Below are positions 7,836 through 14,679 of a DNA stretch of 19,924 nucleotides, piece by piece. This DNA comes from JAGTVG01 sp964389805 (GTDB lineage: Bacteria > Bacteroidota > Bacteroidia > Cytophagales > Cyclobacteriaceae). Below the pieces are notes generated by a model, which worked only from the letters and a program-made list of their open reading frames with translations, made no database searches and had not been told where the DNA came from. The stretch lies in the NCBI GenBank assembly GCA_964389805.1, contig CAYMFU010000287.1, forward strand, positions 1 through 19,924, in the 5' to 3' direction. A program made the position numbers and the translations under genes. How positions within the stretch are numbered: position 1 is the stretch's first letter; each line of letters begins with the position of its first letter.

Positions 7836-9815
7836 TTACTCTCCAAAAACGTCATCATCTAGACTCCAGGACATCTTAATATTCGAATTTCTAGCTGAAA
7901 CCCTTATATATCCCTGCATTTCCTGGTGTAATGCTGAACAGAAATCCGTACAGTAGAAAGGATACACACCTTCTGCTTTTGGTTCCCATACCAGTGTTTC
8001 AGTTTGTCCTGGCATGATCAGAAGCTCAGCATTTTGTGCACCCATCACTGCCAATCCGTGAGGCACGTCCCAATCCTGCTCCAGGTTGGTAATATGCCAG
8101 AACACTTTATCTCCAACTTTTATACCTTCTATATTGTCAGGAGCAAAATGACTTCTAATCATGGTTGCATAAATATGTACTTCATTTCCTTCCCTAACAA
8201 CTTTTGTATCTGCCTCAGTGAGGGCTTTATATGGGTGCTCATTTTCTTCAAGCGGGAAAAACTTAACCTGACGGTCAATGATCTTTGAAGCAAGAATACC
8301 CTGTGCATAGTGGGGTTCTCCCATGGTCGGGAAATCCAATAATAGTTCCATTTTATCACCTGAGATATCATACAATTGTGCTGAATGCGCCATTTCCGGC
8401 CCAGTAGGCAGGTACCTGTCTTTAGTTATCTTATTCATTGCAATCAGATACTTACCATCTTCCCATGGCTTCATAGAACCTCCTCCAGGAATGCTCAAGT
8501 GACCTATGGAATAATAAGCAGGAATTCTATCCACCACTTCATAGGTTTCAAGACTCCATTTCACGACTTCTGAGGAAATGAAGAAGGATGTATACCCATG
8601 GCCTCTGCCATCAAATTCTGTGTGTAATGGTCCTAAGCCACCGGATGAAACTGTTCCTGCAACAACAGCATCAAAATTAATTACCGGAATACCATCAATA
8701 ACTTCGTCAAAATTCTCTGCTTCTATGGCTGCCAGCATTTTTTCAAACGAATGCACAGTCAAATCTGCCGATAACTTACCACTTCCCACTATAAATTCAC
8801 CGGTTGGGCTAACATCAACACCGTGTGGTGATTTCGGAGTTGGAAGGTAATATACCAATCCAGGACATTCTGAAGGGATCAATACCTTAACTCCTTTTTT
8901 CAGTGTAGAAGTTGCCATATGGGTATGATCATCATAATAATTATGATAATACTCTGAAGGCCATTCCTGGAATTTACCCTGAGCAAGATACTCTTCAGCT
9001 TTCTTCCAATTTACAGCAGCAATATAATCTTTATCATATTGAGATGCATTTTTCTCCTTAAGTGTATTTTCCCTCTCGACGTTGTAACTTGTAAAGAAAG
9101 ACCAGCCATGAGAAACACCTTTGCCTGAGTGGGCCAGATCATAATCATATCCGGGTGCCAGGATCTGGAATGCAATATCCATGCTGCCTGGTTCCTGACC
9201 TCCACTGATAAAGGTAAAGGTACCCTTGAAGTTCTCTTTATAACTGTTGATAGGAACATCCTGTTGAGGAATTGGAACACTGAATCTTGTACTTGCAACC
9301 AGGTATTCCGTATTCTGAGTAGGATACGGAGATGCGTGGCAACCTGCTGAGTTCGGGATCTGTATGATCTCCGTGGTCTCAAAAGTAGACAGGTCAATCC
9401 GGGCTATACGAGGTGTATTATTGCCATTAATAAACAAGAAATTACCATCGTGCTCTCCATTCGTTTGAGATAATTTCGGGTGGTGGGAATCGTCCCAGGG
9501 CACAAAACCAAAAGTGGTCATCAGCATTGGTTTTGTTTCCTCATTAAACCCATATCCTTTTTCAGCATCCACACTAAAAACAGGAATGGTCTTTAGTAAT
9601 CTACCAGATGGGAGGCCGTGAACCGTCACCTGTCCACTGAATCCTCCGGAGAAAAATTCATAATACTGGTCATAATCTCCCGGGGCTACATAAACTTTTT
9701 CAGCGACGCTGGCATTGCTTAATGCACCACCACCATTATTCCCGTTGCCACAACTCGTGTACATAAAAATTGAGGCAATTAGGAGACAAGCAAAAATAAT
9801 AGTATTTGATCTCAT
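7836..9815 (-). CDS. nosZ: NosZ, nitrous oxide reductase, clade II type, lipoprotein signal
   Basis: A 659-residue copper enzyme that reduces N2O to N2 in the periplasm. The signal peptide ends in a lipobox, YTSC (Cys22), followed by a Gly/Asn-rich linker, so export is by Sec and the enzyme may be lipid-anchored. Tat export, the rule in clade I, is not indicated. The beta-propeller domain (about 50-520) carries the CuZ histidine motifs DSHHPK (111-112), GCHAS (160), DDHTHM (297, 299), SPHG (331), GHGYTS (406), IGHLS (439) and EPHYAQ (502). The C-terminal cupredoxin domain has the complete CuA ligand set: H586, C622, C626, H630 and M633 (CTDFCSALHQEM). There is no fused cytochrome domain; a separate cytochrome c gene lies 31 bases upstream. 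No nosR or nosX is present, which also fits clade II. Confidence 0.98.
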   Translation of the reverse strand: MRSNTIIFACLLIASIFMYTSCGNGNNGGGALSNASVAEKVYVAPGDYDQYYEFFSGGFSGQVTVHGLPSGRLLKTIPVFSVDAEKGYGFNEETKPMLMTTFGFVPWDDSHHPKLSQTNGEHDGNFLFINGNNTPRIARIDLSTFETTEIIQIPNSAGCHASPYPTQNTEYLVASTRFSVPIPQQDVPINSYKENFKGTFTFISGGQEPGSMDIAFQILAPGYDYDLAHSGKGVSHGWSFFTSYNVERENTLKEKNASQYDKDYIAAVNWKKAEEYLAQGKFQEWPSEYYHNYYDDHTHMATSTLKKGVKVLIPSECPGLVYYLPTPKSPHGVDVSPTGEFIVGSGKLSADLTVHSFEKMLAAIEAENFDEVIDGIPVINFDAVVAGTVSSGGLGPLHTEFDGRGHGYTSFFISSEVVKWSLETYEVVDRIPAYYSIGHLSIPGGGSMKPWEDGKYLIAMNKITKDRYLPTGPEMAHSAQLYDISGDKMELLLDFPTMGEPHYAQGILASKIIDRQVKFFPLEENEHPYKALTEADTKVVREGNEVHIYATMIRSHFAPDNIEGIKVGDKVFWHITNLEQDWDVPHGLAVMGAQNAELLIMPGQTETLVWEPKAEGVYPFYCTDFCSALHQEMQGYIRVSARNSNIKMSWSLDDDVFGE

Positions 9816-9846
9816 GATATTACTTTTTATTTATAATTAGGTGTTG

Positions 9847-10326
9847 TTATTCCAATGTTCTAAAGAATTCCAAAACTGCCCGTGCGTCCTCTTCCGTCAA
9901 TCCCTGGTTGGCCATTACCGTATTATACTTCATTAAAAGGCCCCTTCCTATAGGATCAGTCTTGGCCATTTCCTCCGGATTAAGGATCATGTTCATAATC
10001 CATTCCGGGGTTCTTCTCTTAAAAATCCCTTGTGGGGCGGGACCTAGTTTCTCTTCTTCCGGGGTATGACATGCTGTACATTTCAATGTGTAAATCTCTT
10101 CTCCAGTTTTTGCTAATTCAGCATTGAATTCTCCCATTGTGACACTTTTTACAGGTCCAATTCCTTTCTGATTTTTCCAATCAGCTACTGCCTCATCAAA
10201 TGTGAGTGGTTTAGCCATCCTCTGTGGGGCAAACTTACCTTCATCCTTACTGCCTGATCCTCCTCCGCATGCACTCATTATTATCACAGTCAATATGGCG
10301 AAAAATGTTGATTTCTTTACTATCAT
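9847..10326 (-). CDS. Monohaem cytochrome c lipoprotein, probable NosZ electron donor
   Basis: A 159-residue lipoprotein with lipobox MSAC (Cys20) and one class I cytochrome c domain (about 65-159). The haem-binding motif CTACH is at 83-87, and Met132 or Met138 is the likely sixth ligand (region LLMKYNTVMANQGLTEED). It is the first gene of the nos operon, 31 bases before nosZ, and the obvious candidate to pass electrons from the membrane quinol/cytochrome system to the CuA site of NosZ. The promoter region upstream holds an FNR-type palindrome. Confidence 0.9.
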   Translation of the reverse strand: MIVKKSTFFAILTVIIMSACGGGSGSKDEGKFAPQRMAKPLTFDEAVADWKNQKGIGPVKSVTMGEFNAELAKTGEEIYTLKCTACHTPEEEKLGPAPQGIFKRRTPEWIMNMILNPEEMAKTDPIGRGLLMKYNTVMANQGLTEEDARAVLEFFRTLE

Positions 10327-10365
10327 GTTATATAATTGAATTAAATAATGATTTTAGTTATGAAG

Positions 10366-10373
10366 CGAAATTA
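10366..10373 (-). promoter_or_regulatory. Probable -7 element of the nos operon
   Basis: On the minus strand this reads TAATTTCG, matching TAnnTTTG at five of six defined bases. It lies 20 bases after the palindrome at 10394-10411 and 39 bases before the cytochrome c start. The same arrangement, with a 21-base gap, is seen at the fasciclin promoter. Confidence 0.35.
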
Positions 10374-10393
10374 GAATTAAATCATATACCTGC

Positions 10394-10411
10394 TTATGAT
10401 CTCAATCATAA
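10394..10411. promoter_or_regulatory. FNR/CRP-type operator of the nos operon
   Basis: TTATGATCTCAATCATAA is a perfect 7-4-7 inverted repeat with the core TGAT-N4-ATCA, close to the FNR consensus TTGAT-N4-ATCAA but with A in place of T before TGAT. It lies 67 bases upstream of the cytochrome c start, between that gene and the gene for a CRP/FNR-family regulator. A copy differing at one base lies upstream of the fasciclin gene. Confidence 0.75.
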
Positions 10412-10465
10412 TAAAAAACTAGTAAAAGAATAGTTATTAAAACCCAATATATAGATAAATATTGA

Positions 10466-11065
10466 TTAGTTCAAAAAGATCTTATGCTGTTTTATTTCAA
10501 GTCTGCCTTCCTTTTGTAATTGTTTCACTGTCCTGATCACAGTTTCCACCCTGAGACCTGTCATATCAGCTAATTGCTGCCTGGTATAGGGAATGCAAAA
10601 CTTGGACTCATTTTCGATTTTCGTGTTATCACGAATGTATTTCAATAAAGTCATGATAACATGATCCGGGCAATAGGAAGAAATTTCTTTCAGCAGGATC
10701 GCTTTGTACCTTAAACGGTTTGATAATAAGGAATTGAATTTTTTATGGATATCGAAATTTTCCTGCAGCAACTCATAGAATACCTCCTTTGGTAATCTAG
10801 CAATTTCAGTTGTTTCTGTGGCAATTGCATTATTAGGGTAGGCAAAGTCCCCAAATATTGCAGGCTCTCCAAAACTTTGTCCTGTCTTAAATATGCCCTG
10901 AATAAACTCCTGTCCGCCTTCACTGAAGCTTGACATTTTCACTGTACCGGATATCACCTGGTAATAATGTAAAGCAGGATCCTCTTCGAGAAAGATATAT
11001 TCGTCTTTCTTGACTTCAAAAAAATAAGCGTTTTTATCTATAAGAAGTTCTTTTGGGATAATCAT
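10466..11065 (-). CDS. CRP/FNR-family transcriptional regulator, probable nos activator
   Basis: A 199-residue regulator with an N-terminal cyclic-nucleotide-binding-like beta-roll (about 10-105), a dimerisation helix (about 105-135) and a C-terminal winged helix-turn-helix (about 155-199; YTRQQLADMTGL, then VETVIRTVKQL as recognition helix). Aligned with E. coli FNR (VETISR), the base-contacting Glu209 and Arg213 are kept as E174 and R178, but Ser212 is replaced by I177. The only cysteines are C132 and C157, so the FNR iron-sulfur cluster is absent; a DNR/NnrR-like NO-sensing role or another signal is more likely. The gene lies directly upstream of the nos operon, 139 bases away on the same strand, with a matching palindrome between them. 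Confidence 0.88.
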   Translation of the reverse strand: MIIPKELLIDKNAYFFEVKKDEYIFLEEDPALHYYQVISGTVKMSSFSEGGQEFIQGIFKTGQSFGEPAIFGDFAYPNNAIATETTEIARLPKEVFYELLQENFDIHKKFNSLLSNRLRYKAILLKEISSYCPDHVIMTLLKYIRDNTKIENESKFCIPYTRQQLADMTGLRVETVIRTVKQLQKEGRLEIKQHKIFLN

Positions 11066-11141
11066 CTACCCTAATCTACTATACCACAATTTCCAAATAT
11101 TATTGATTTTTTTAATAATGCCAATTTATATTGTTTAAAAA

Positions 11142-12041
11142 TTAATTTTCATCATAAACCCGGATATAATCCACAGTAAAATAATCAGGTAATTTGGCAT
11201 CTTTCAGCTCTGGGGAAGGGAATCCATTTCGATATCCCTTGCATTCCGCTGAGACCAGAATAAACTGTTCACGGTGAGAAACGGGTCCCGAAATTCTCCA
11301 GGTTTCTTTACCATCTACATAAAAGATATAACCAAGCGGATTCCAGTCCACGCCATAGGTATGATAATTCCCATCATTCAACTGCAGATCAATTGGCCCG
11401 GAGCCTGCCCCCTTATGATTTCGACCGTAACCATTCCAATGAATATTATGGCTGATTATCCCATCCCGTGTAAAGTTTTCCATGATATCAATTTCGACCC
11501 CGGAATCTATTGGGTCTATAGATGCGCCGATTGTAGGTGATTGCATCCAGAAAGCTACCCACCAACCCTCTTCAGAAGGTAATTTGCATCGGATTTCATA
11601 ATATCCGTATCTATGAACAAATTTTGGTTTTTCCAATTCAGCTATAGGCCAGGTAAGTTTAGTGCTTCCATATTGATTCCCCGGACGATCCATAAAATTA
11701 CTGCCTGTCTGAAGTTGAGAAGTATAATATTCGCCATCCTTCTCATAGACTTTTATCAGTAGATTTCCCTTTCCATCCAATTCGTAGGCATCAGTTGTCC
11801 AAGTTTCGTATCGTGTTTGCATGATATGCAGGCGGAAATCCCATTTCGCCGTATCGAGATAATCAGCATCAAATTCATCGTGCCAAACGAGCTTCCATTT
11901 TTTACCCTCCGGTAATTGACTTTTTGTATTTGTTATTTGATTTTCTTCATTAAGGGTAATAACATCCTGCCTCTGGGTCTGTGACTGACAAACGAAGATG
12001 AGTAAAAATAATGCTAAGTAGATTTTAAGATTGATCTTCAT
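11142..12041 (-). CDS. Secreted GH16-family glycoside hydrolase
   Basis: A 299-residue exported beta-glycanase. The start at 12041 (MKINLK) is preferred over an upstream ATG at 12179, because the longer reading would run through the terminator at 12067-12090 and bury the signal peptide (residues 1-20). The GH16 beta-jelly-roll spans about 50-299. The catalytic motif EIDIME is at 183-188, with E183 the likely nucleophile, D185 the helper and E188 the acid/base. WHDEFD (53-58) and the closing FTVDYIRVYDE are family hallmarks. GH16 enzymes cleave laminarin, porphyran, agarose or carrageenan; the substrate cannot be decided here. No SusCD-type genes are nearby, so it is not part of a recognisable polysaccharide utilisation locus within this window. 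Confidence 0.92.
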   Translation of the reverse strand: MKINLKIYLALFLLIFVCQSQTQRQDVITLNEENQITNTKSQLPEGKKWKLVWHDEFDADYLDTAKWDFRLHIMQTRYETWTTDAYELDGKGNLLIKVYEKDGEYYTSQLQTGSNFMDRPGNQYGSTKLTWPIAELEKPKFVHRYGYYEIRCKLPSEEGWWVAFWMQSPTIGASIDPIDSGVEIDIMENFTRDGIISHNIHWNGYGRNHKGAGSGPIDLQLNDGNYHTYGVDWNPLGYIFYVDGKETWRISGPVSHREQFILVSAECKGYRNGFPSPELKDAKLPDYFTVDYIRVYDEN

Positions 12042-12066
12042 AGGAAGCGTATTTTGGGGATTATGC

Positions 12067-12090
12067 AAAAAACCCGTATCGCTACGGGTT
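12067..12090 (-). terminator. Rho-independent terminator after the SnoaL-like gene
   Basis: AACCCGTA and TACGGGTT form a perfect 8-base stem around a 4-base loop. On the minus strand it is followed by a run of T (plus-strand A run 12067-12072). It lies 31 bases after the stop of the SnoaL-like gene and separates it from the GH16 gene. Confidence 0.9.
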
Positions 12091-12120
12091 CTCGTTTCAG
12101 GTAATGTTTTTAACGAATTT

Positions 12121-12927
12121 CTATTCCCATTGGCCGGGATCAGTATATTCAAAGATCTCAGAAATTTTGCCGTTCTCATATCGTTTGAATTGCATCATAT
12201 CAGCTTTTACTACCTTGCCGTCCATGGTACCGGTCCTATGAACTGCGGTAGCCACCCAGTTCCCCTCGGCTATCTCATAGGTAATGGTATCCTTGAAACT
12301 GGTATTGTTGCTGAAAGTGTCAAAATGTCTTTCCTTATCCCATGTAAATTGTGCATTATGATGACCTACGAAATCATCAGCCAGAATATCCTTAATATTT
12401 TCAGGATTTAACTCATGGTAAAGGGCAGATGTCTCCTGGTTCTTCTCCGCATTATCAAATCCGGTCGTTCTCAAAATCGACATATAAACTATCTTCCATT
12501 TCCCATCCTTTTTTTCCAGGAACTGATCGTGCTTGCTTGTCCCTGTCAATTCACCATCTTCATTATGACTTTCATTATCATAGGAAGCCCATGCAGCTCC
12601 CGCGTATACGCGGATCCTCCAGTTCGTTTTCTTCTCATTGTTTTCGGCAGGATCAGGATTATTGGTGAAAAACTCTGTAAAACTTGATCCGCTATCCCAA
12701 TCGGTGGAATAATTATACCCCCAATCGTTTACATTCATATGCGTAGCATCTCCATCATCAGGATAAACTGCATTCAGTCTATCCAGGTCCCGGGCATAAA
12801 AAGCATCCGTTTCTTCTTCAATTACCGCAATAATAGCCGCTTTTTCCTTTTCCACATCCACTGATTCTGTGCATGAAATGCCGAAAAACAGCAGGCTAGA
12901 GAGGAGCAGCAAAGTTAATGTTTTCAT
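12121..12927 (-). CDS. Lipoprotein with two SnoaL/NTF2-like domains
   Basis: A 268-residue lipoprotein with signal peptide and lipobox FGISC (Cys19). Residues about 27-155 look like an NTF2/SnoaL-type cone fold: the long first helix AAIIAVIEEETDAFYARDLDRL, a W-rich central part and the strand HDQFLEKKDGKWKIVYMSILR. Residues about 165-268 repeat the pattern in shorter form (region VATAVHRTGTMDGKVVKADMMQFKRYENGKISEIFEY), as in SnoaL-like polyketide-cyclase-type proteins. No catalytic function can be inferred; such secreted proteins are common in Bacteroidota and often uncharacterised. It stands alone, with its own terminator and 190 bases of upstream non-coding sequence. It lies next to the isoprenoid genes, but a functional link is not evident. 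Confidence 0.75.
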   Translation of the reverse strand: MKTLTLLLLSSLLFFGISCTESVDVEKEKAAIIAVIEEETDAFYARDLDRLNAVYPDDGDATHMNVNDWGYNYSTDWDSGSSFTEFFTNNPDPAENNEKKTNWRIRVYAGAAWASYDNESHNEDGELTGTSKHDQFLEKKDGKWKIVYMSILRTTGFDNAEKNQETSALYHELNPENIKDILADDFVGHHNAQFTWDKERHFDTFSNNTSFKDTITYEIAEGNWVATAVHRTGTMDGKVVKADMMQFKRYENGKISEIFEYTDPGQWE

Positions 12928-13117
12928 GATTGTTTTAGTTTGGTTAATCAGACAATATAAGAATAAACTACAGGTGTTCCTAATTATTTATATAACCAGA
13001 TCGAAGGGATAGCTGATAAAAATACAAATACAAATGCCAGAAATCAACTTCTTGAATCCGCCGATTTGACATAATACGACAAAATATTTAATCAGATATG
13101 TTTACTTGTGTTTCCCT

Positions 13118-13642
13118 CTATGCAAAATCGCTGTAATACTGAGCATGGAACTGATTGAAAGCCTGCCTGATCCAGTAAGTATAAGAATCCGGCTGTTCCT
13201 GAATATCACGTTTCACATGGTGGAGATCCATCCATTTCCATGCTACGACTTCCTCAGGATTTGGAATCGGTGTGCCCTCAAATTTTCCCAGGTATACATG
13301 ATCATATTCGTATTCAGTAAGGTCATTATCCAGTTTAGCCCTGTATATAAAGTGAAACATATGCTGCAGCTCACAATCAAATCCCATTTCTTCCATTAGC
13401 CTTCTGTGAATAGTATGCTCCTGCTTTTCACCACGGATAGGATGACTGCAACATGTATTGGCCCACAATCCTCCCGAGTGGTATTTATGATATGCCCGTC
13501 GCTGTAACAACAGCTGATCCTGACTATTTATAACGAAAATAGAAAATGCCCGGTGTAGCTGGGCGTTCTGATGAACAGGCAGTTTATCTCCAAAACCTAT
13601 TTCTTCATCATTTTCGTTTACTAAAATTAATTGTTGGTTCAT
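13118..13642 (-). CDS. idi: Isopentenyl-diphosphate delta-isomerase, type 1
   Basis: A 174-residue Nudix-fold enzyme that interconverts IPP and DMAPP, balancing the precursors for prenyl chain synthesis. The catalytic cysteine is C65 in TCCSHP, equivalent to E. coli Cys67. The catalytic glutamate is E112 in TEYEYDHV, and metal-ligand histidines are H24, H30 and H67. The Nudix-like segment RRLMEEMGF is at about 80-88. Its length is normal for bacterial type 1 enzymes. It lies 45 bases after the polyprenyl synthase gene and ends the OSC-prenyl synthase-IDI unit, so it is placed to feed C5 units into the sterol pathway encoded on both sides. Confidence 0.96.
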   Translation of the reverse strand: MNQQLILVNENDEEIGFGDKLPVHQNAQLHRAFSIFVINSQDQLLLQRRAYHKYHSGGLWANTCCSHPIRGEKQEHTIHRRLMEEMGFDCELQHMFHFIYRAKLDNDLTEYEYDHVYLGKFEGTPIPNPEEVVAWKWMDLHHVKRDIQEQPDSYTYWIRQAFNQFHAQYYSDFA

Positions 13643-13687
13643 ATTCCTGTTGTTAAATTTCTCTAATAAAATTTATAGTATGAGATT

Positions 13688-14674
13688 TTAATAATTCCTG
13701 TTATGAATTCGTTGAATTAAATCAAACAAAGGTTTCTTCTTATTTTCTGCTATATTCAAAACCCTTAAACACTCTAATCCTGAGGTATAATATTTTTCGA
13801 TTAGTCTTTCTGTTATTTTTCTAATACCCAATGTATCGTATATTTCTATGGTCTCTTTTACTTTTTGATGATGGTCACCTATAGACTTTAATTCTTTCAA
13901 TCTCTGCCTTTGTTTTTGATCAGCACCTTCCCAGGTCTTTATATACAGGTAAGTCTTTTTGTTTTGAACAATATCTCCTCCAATCCTTTTTCCAGTCCTT
14001 TCATCACCATAGGTATCCAACCAATCATCCTTAAGCTGAAAACTCAGTCCGATATTTCTACCGAGTTGAAACATTAATTCCTGATCATCAGTGGATGCGC
14101 CACCCAATAGGGCTCCTAATTTCATACAAAATGCTATCAGCAAGGAAGTTTTCAATTCTATCATATTCAAATATGCTTCACTGGATATTATTTCACGATT
14201 CTCATAATCGAGATCAAGACATTGGCCTTCCATGATCCTGGTGCTGACATGGTTGTACATACTGAGCGCTTCCCGGAAATACTCATTTCTAACTTGTGAA
14301 ATGTACTTATAAGCAACAATCATTAAAAGATCACCCGTATTGATAGCGGTTCCCAATCCATATTTAATGTGTACCGTTGGCATGCCTCTACGGATGGAAG
14401 CTTGATCCATTATATCATCATGCACCAGGGTAAAATTATGAAACAACTCCATCGCCAATGCTGCAGGAAGAGCCTCCTCCATATTCCCATTGAATAACTG
14501 ATTTGCATGAAGAAGTAAAATGGGCCTTAATTTCTTTCCTTTCATCGAAAAAACATAATGAAGCGCATAATACACCTCATCATGGCAACCATTGAATTGT
14601 AAGTTCTTGGTCGCGTTCGCATAGTATTGCCCAAGTTCTTCTGTAACGTGATCTGGTTCAAGCTTTAGATACAT
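13688..14674 (-). CDS. Polyprenyl diphosphate synthase (FPP/GGPP type)
   Basis: A 328-residue trans-prenyltransferase that condenses IPP with allylic diphosphates. The first aspartate-rich motif is DDIMD (86-90), followed by RRG (95-97); the second is DDWLD (216-220), preceded by FQLK. The substrate-binding GKKLRP is at 46-51. Residue F81, five positions before the first motif, is aromatic; T82 is not, and the motif lacks the two-residue insertion of bacterial FPP synthases. This resembles archaeal-type GGPP synthases, yet the gene is 5 bases after an oxidosqualene cyclase and near squalene synthase, which needs FPP. The product could therefore be FPP, GGPP or a mixture. The whole family in Bacteroidota has a similar look, so motif-based prediction is uncertain. 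Confidence 0.93.
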   Translation of the reverse strand: MYLKLEPDHVTEELGQYYANATKNLQFNGCHDEVYYALHYVFSMKGKKLRPILLLHANQLFNGNMEEALPAALAMELFHNFTLVHDDIMDQASIRRGMPTVHIKYGLGTAINTGDLLMIVAYKYISQVRNEYFREALSMYNHVSTRIMEGQCLDLDYENREIISSEAYLNMIELKTSLLIAFCMKLGALLGGASTDDQELMFQLGRNIGLSFQLKDDWLDTYGDERTGKRIGGDIVQNKKTYLYIKTWEGADQKQRQRLKELKSIGDHHQKVKETIEIYDTLGIRKITERLIEKYYTSGLECLRVLNIAENKKKPLFDLIQRIHNRNY

Positions 14675-14679
14675 ATTAT

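Noticed and set aside
11099..11120. Inverted repeat ATTATT/AATAAT before the CRP/FNR gene as an autoregulatory site
   Set aside because: It lacks the TGAT-N4-ATCA core and is low in complexity.
12042..12179. N-terminal extension of the GH16 protein to an ATG at 12179
   Set aside because: The added stretch runs through a perfect terminator and the end of the SnoaL-like gene, and has no signal peptide character.
13060..13117. Terminator after idi
   Set aside because: No stem of useful length followed by a T run was found on the minus strand.
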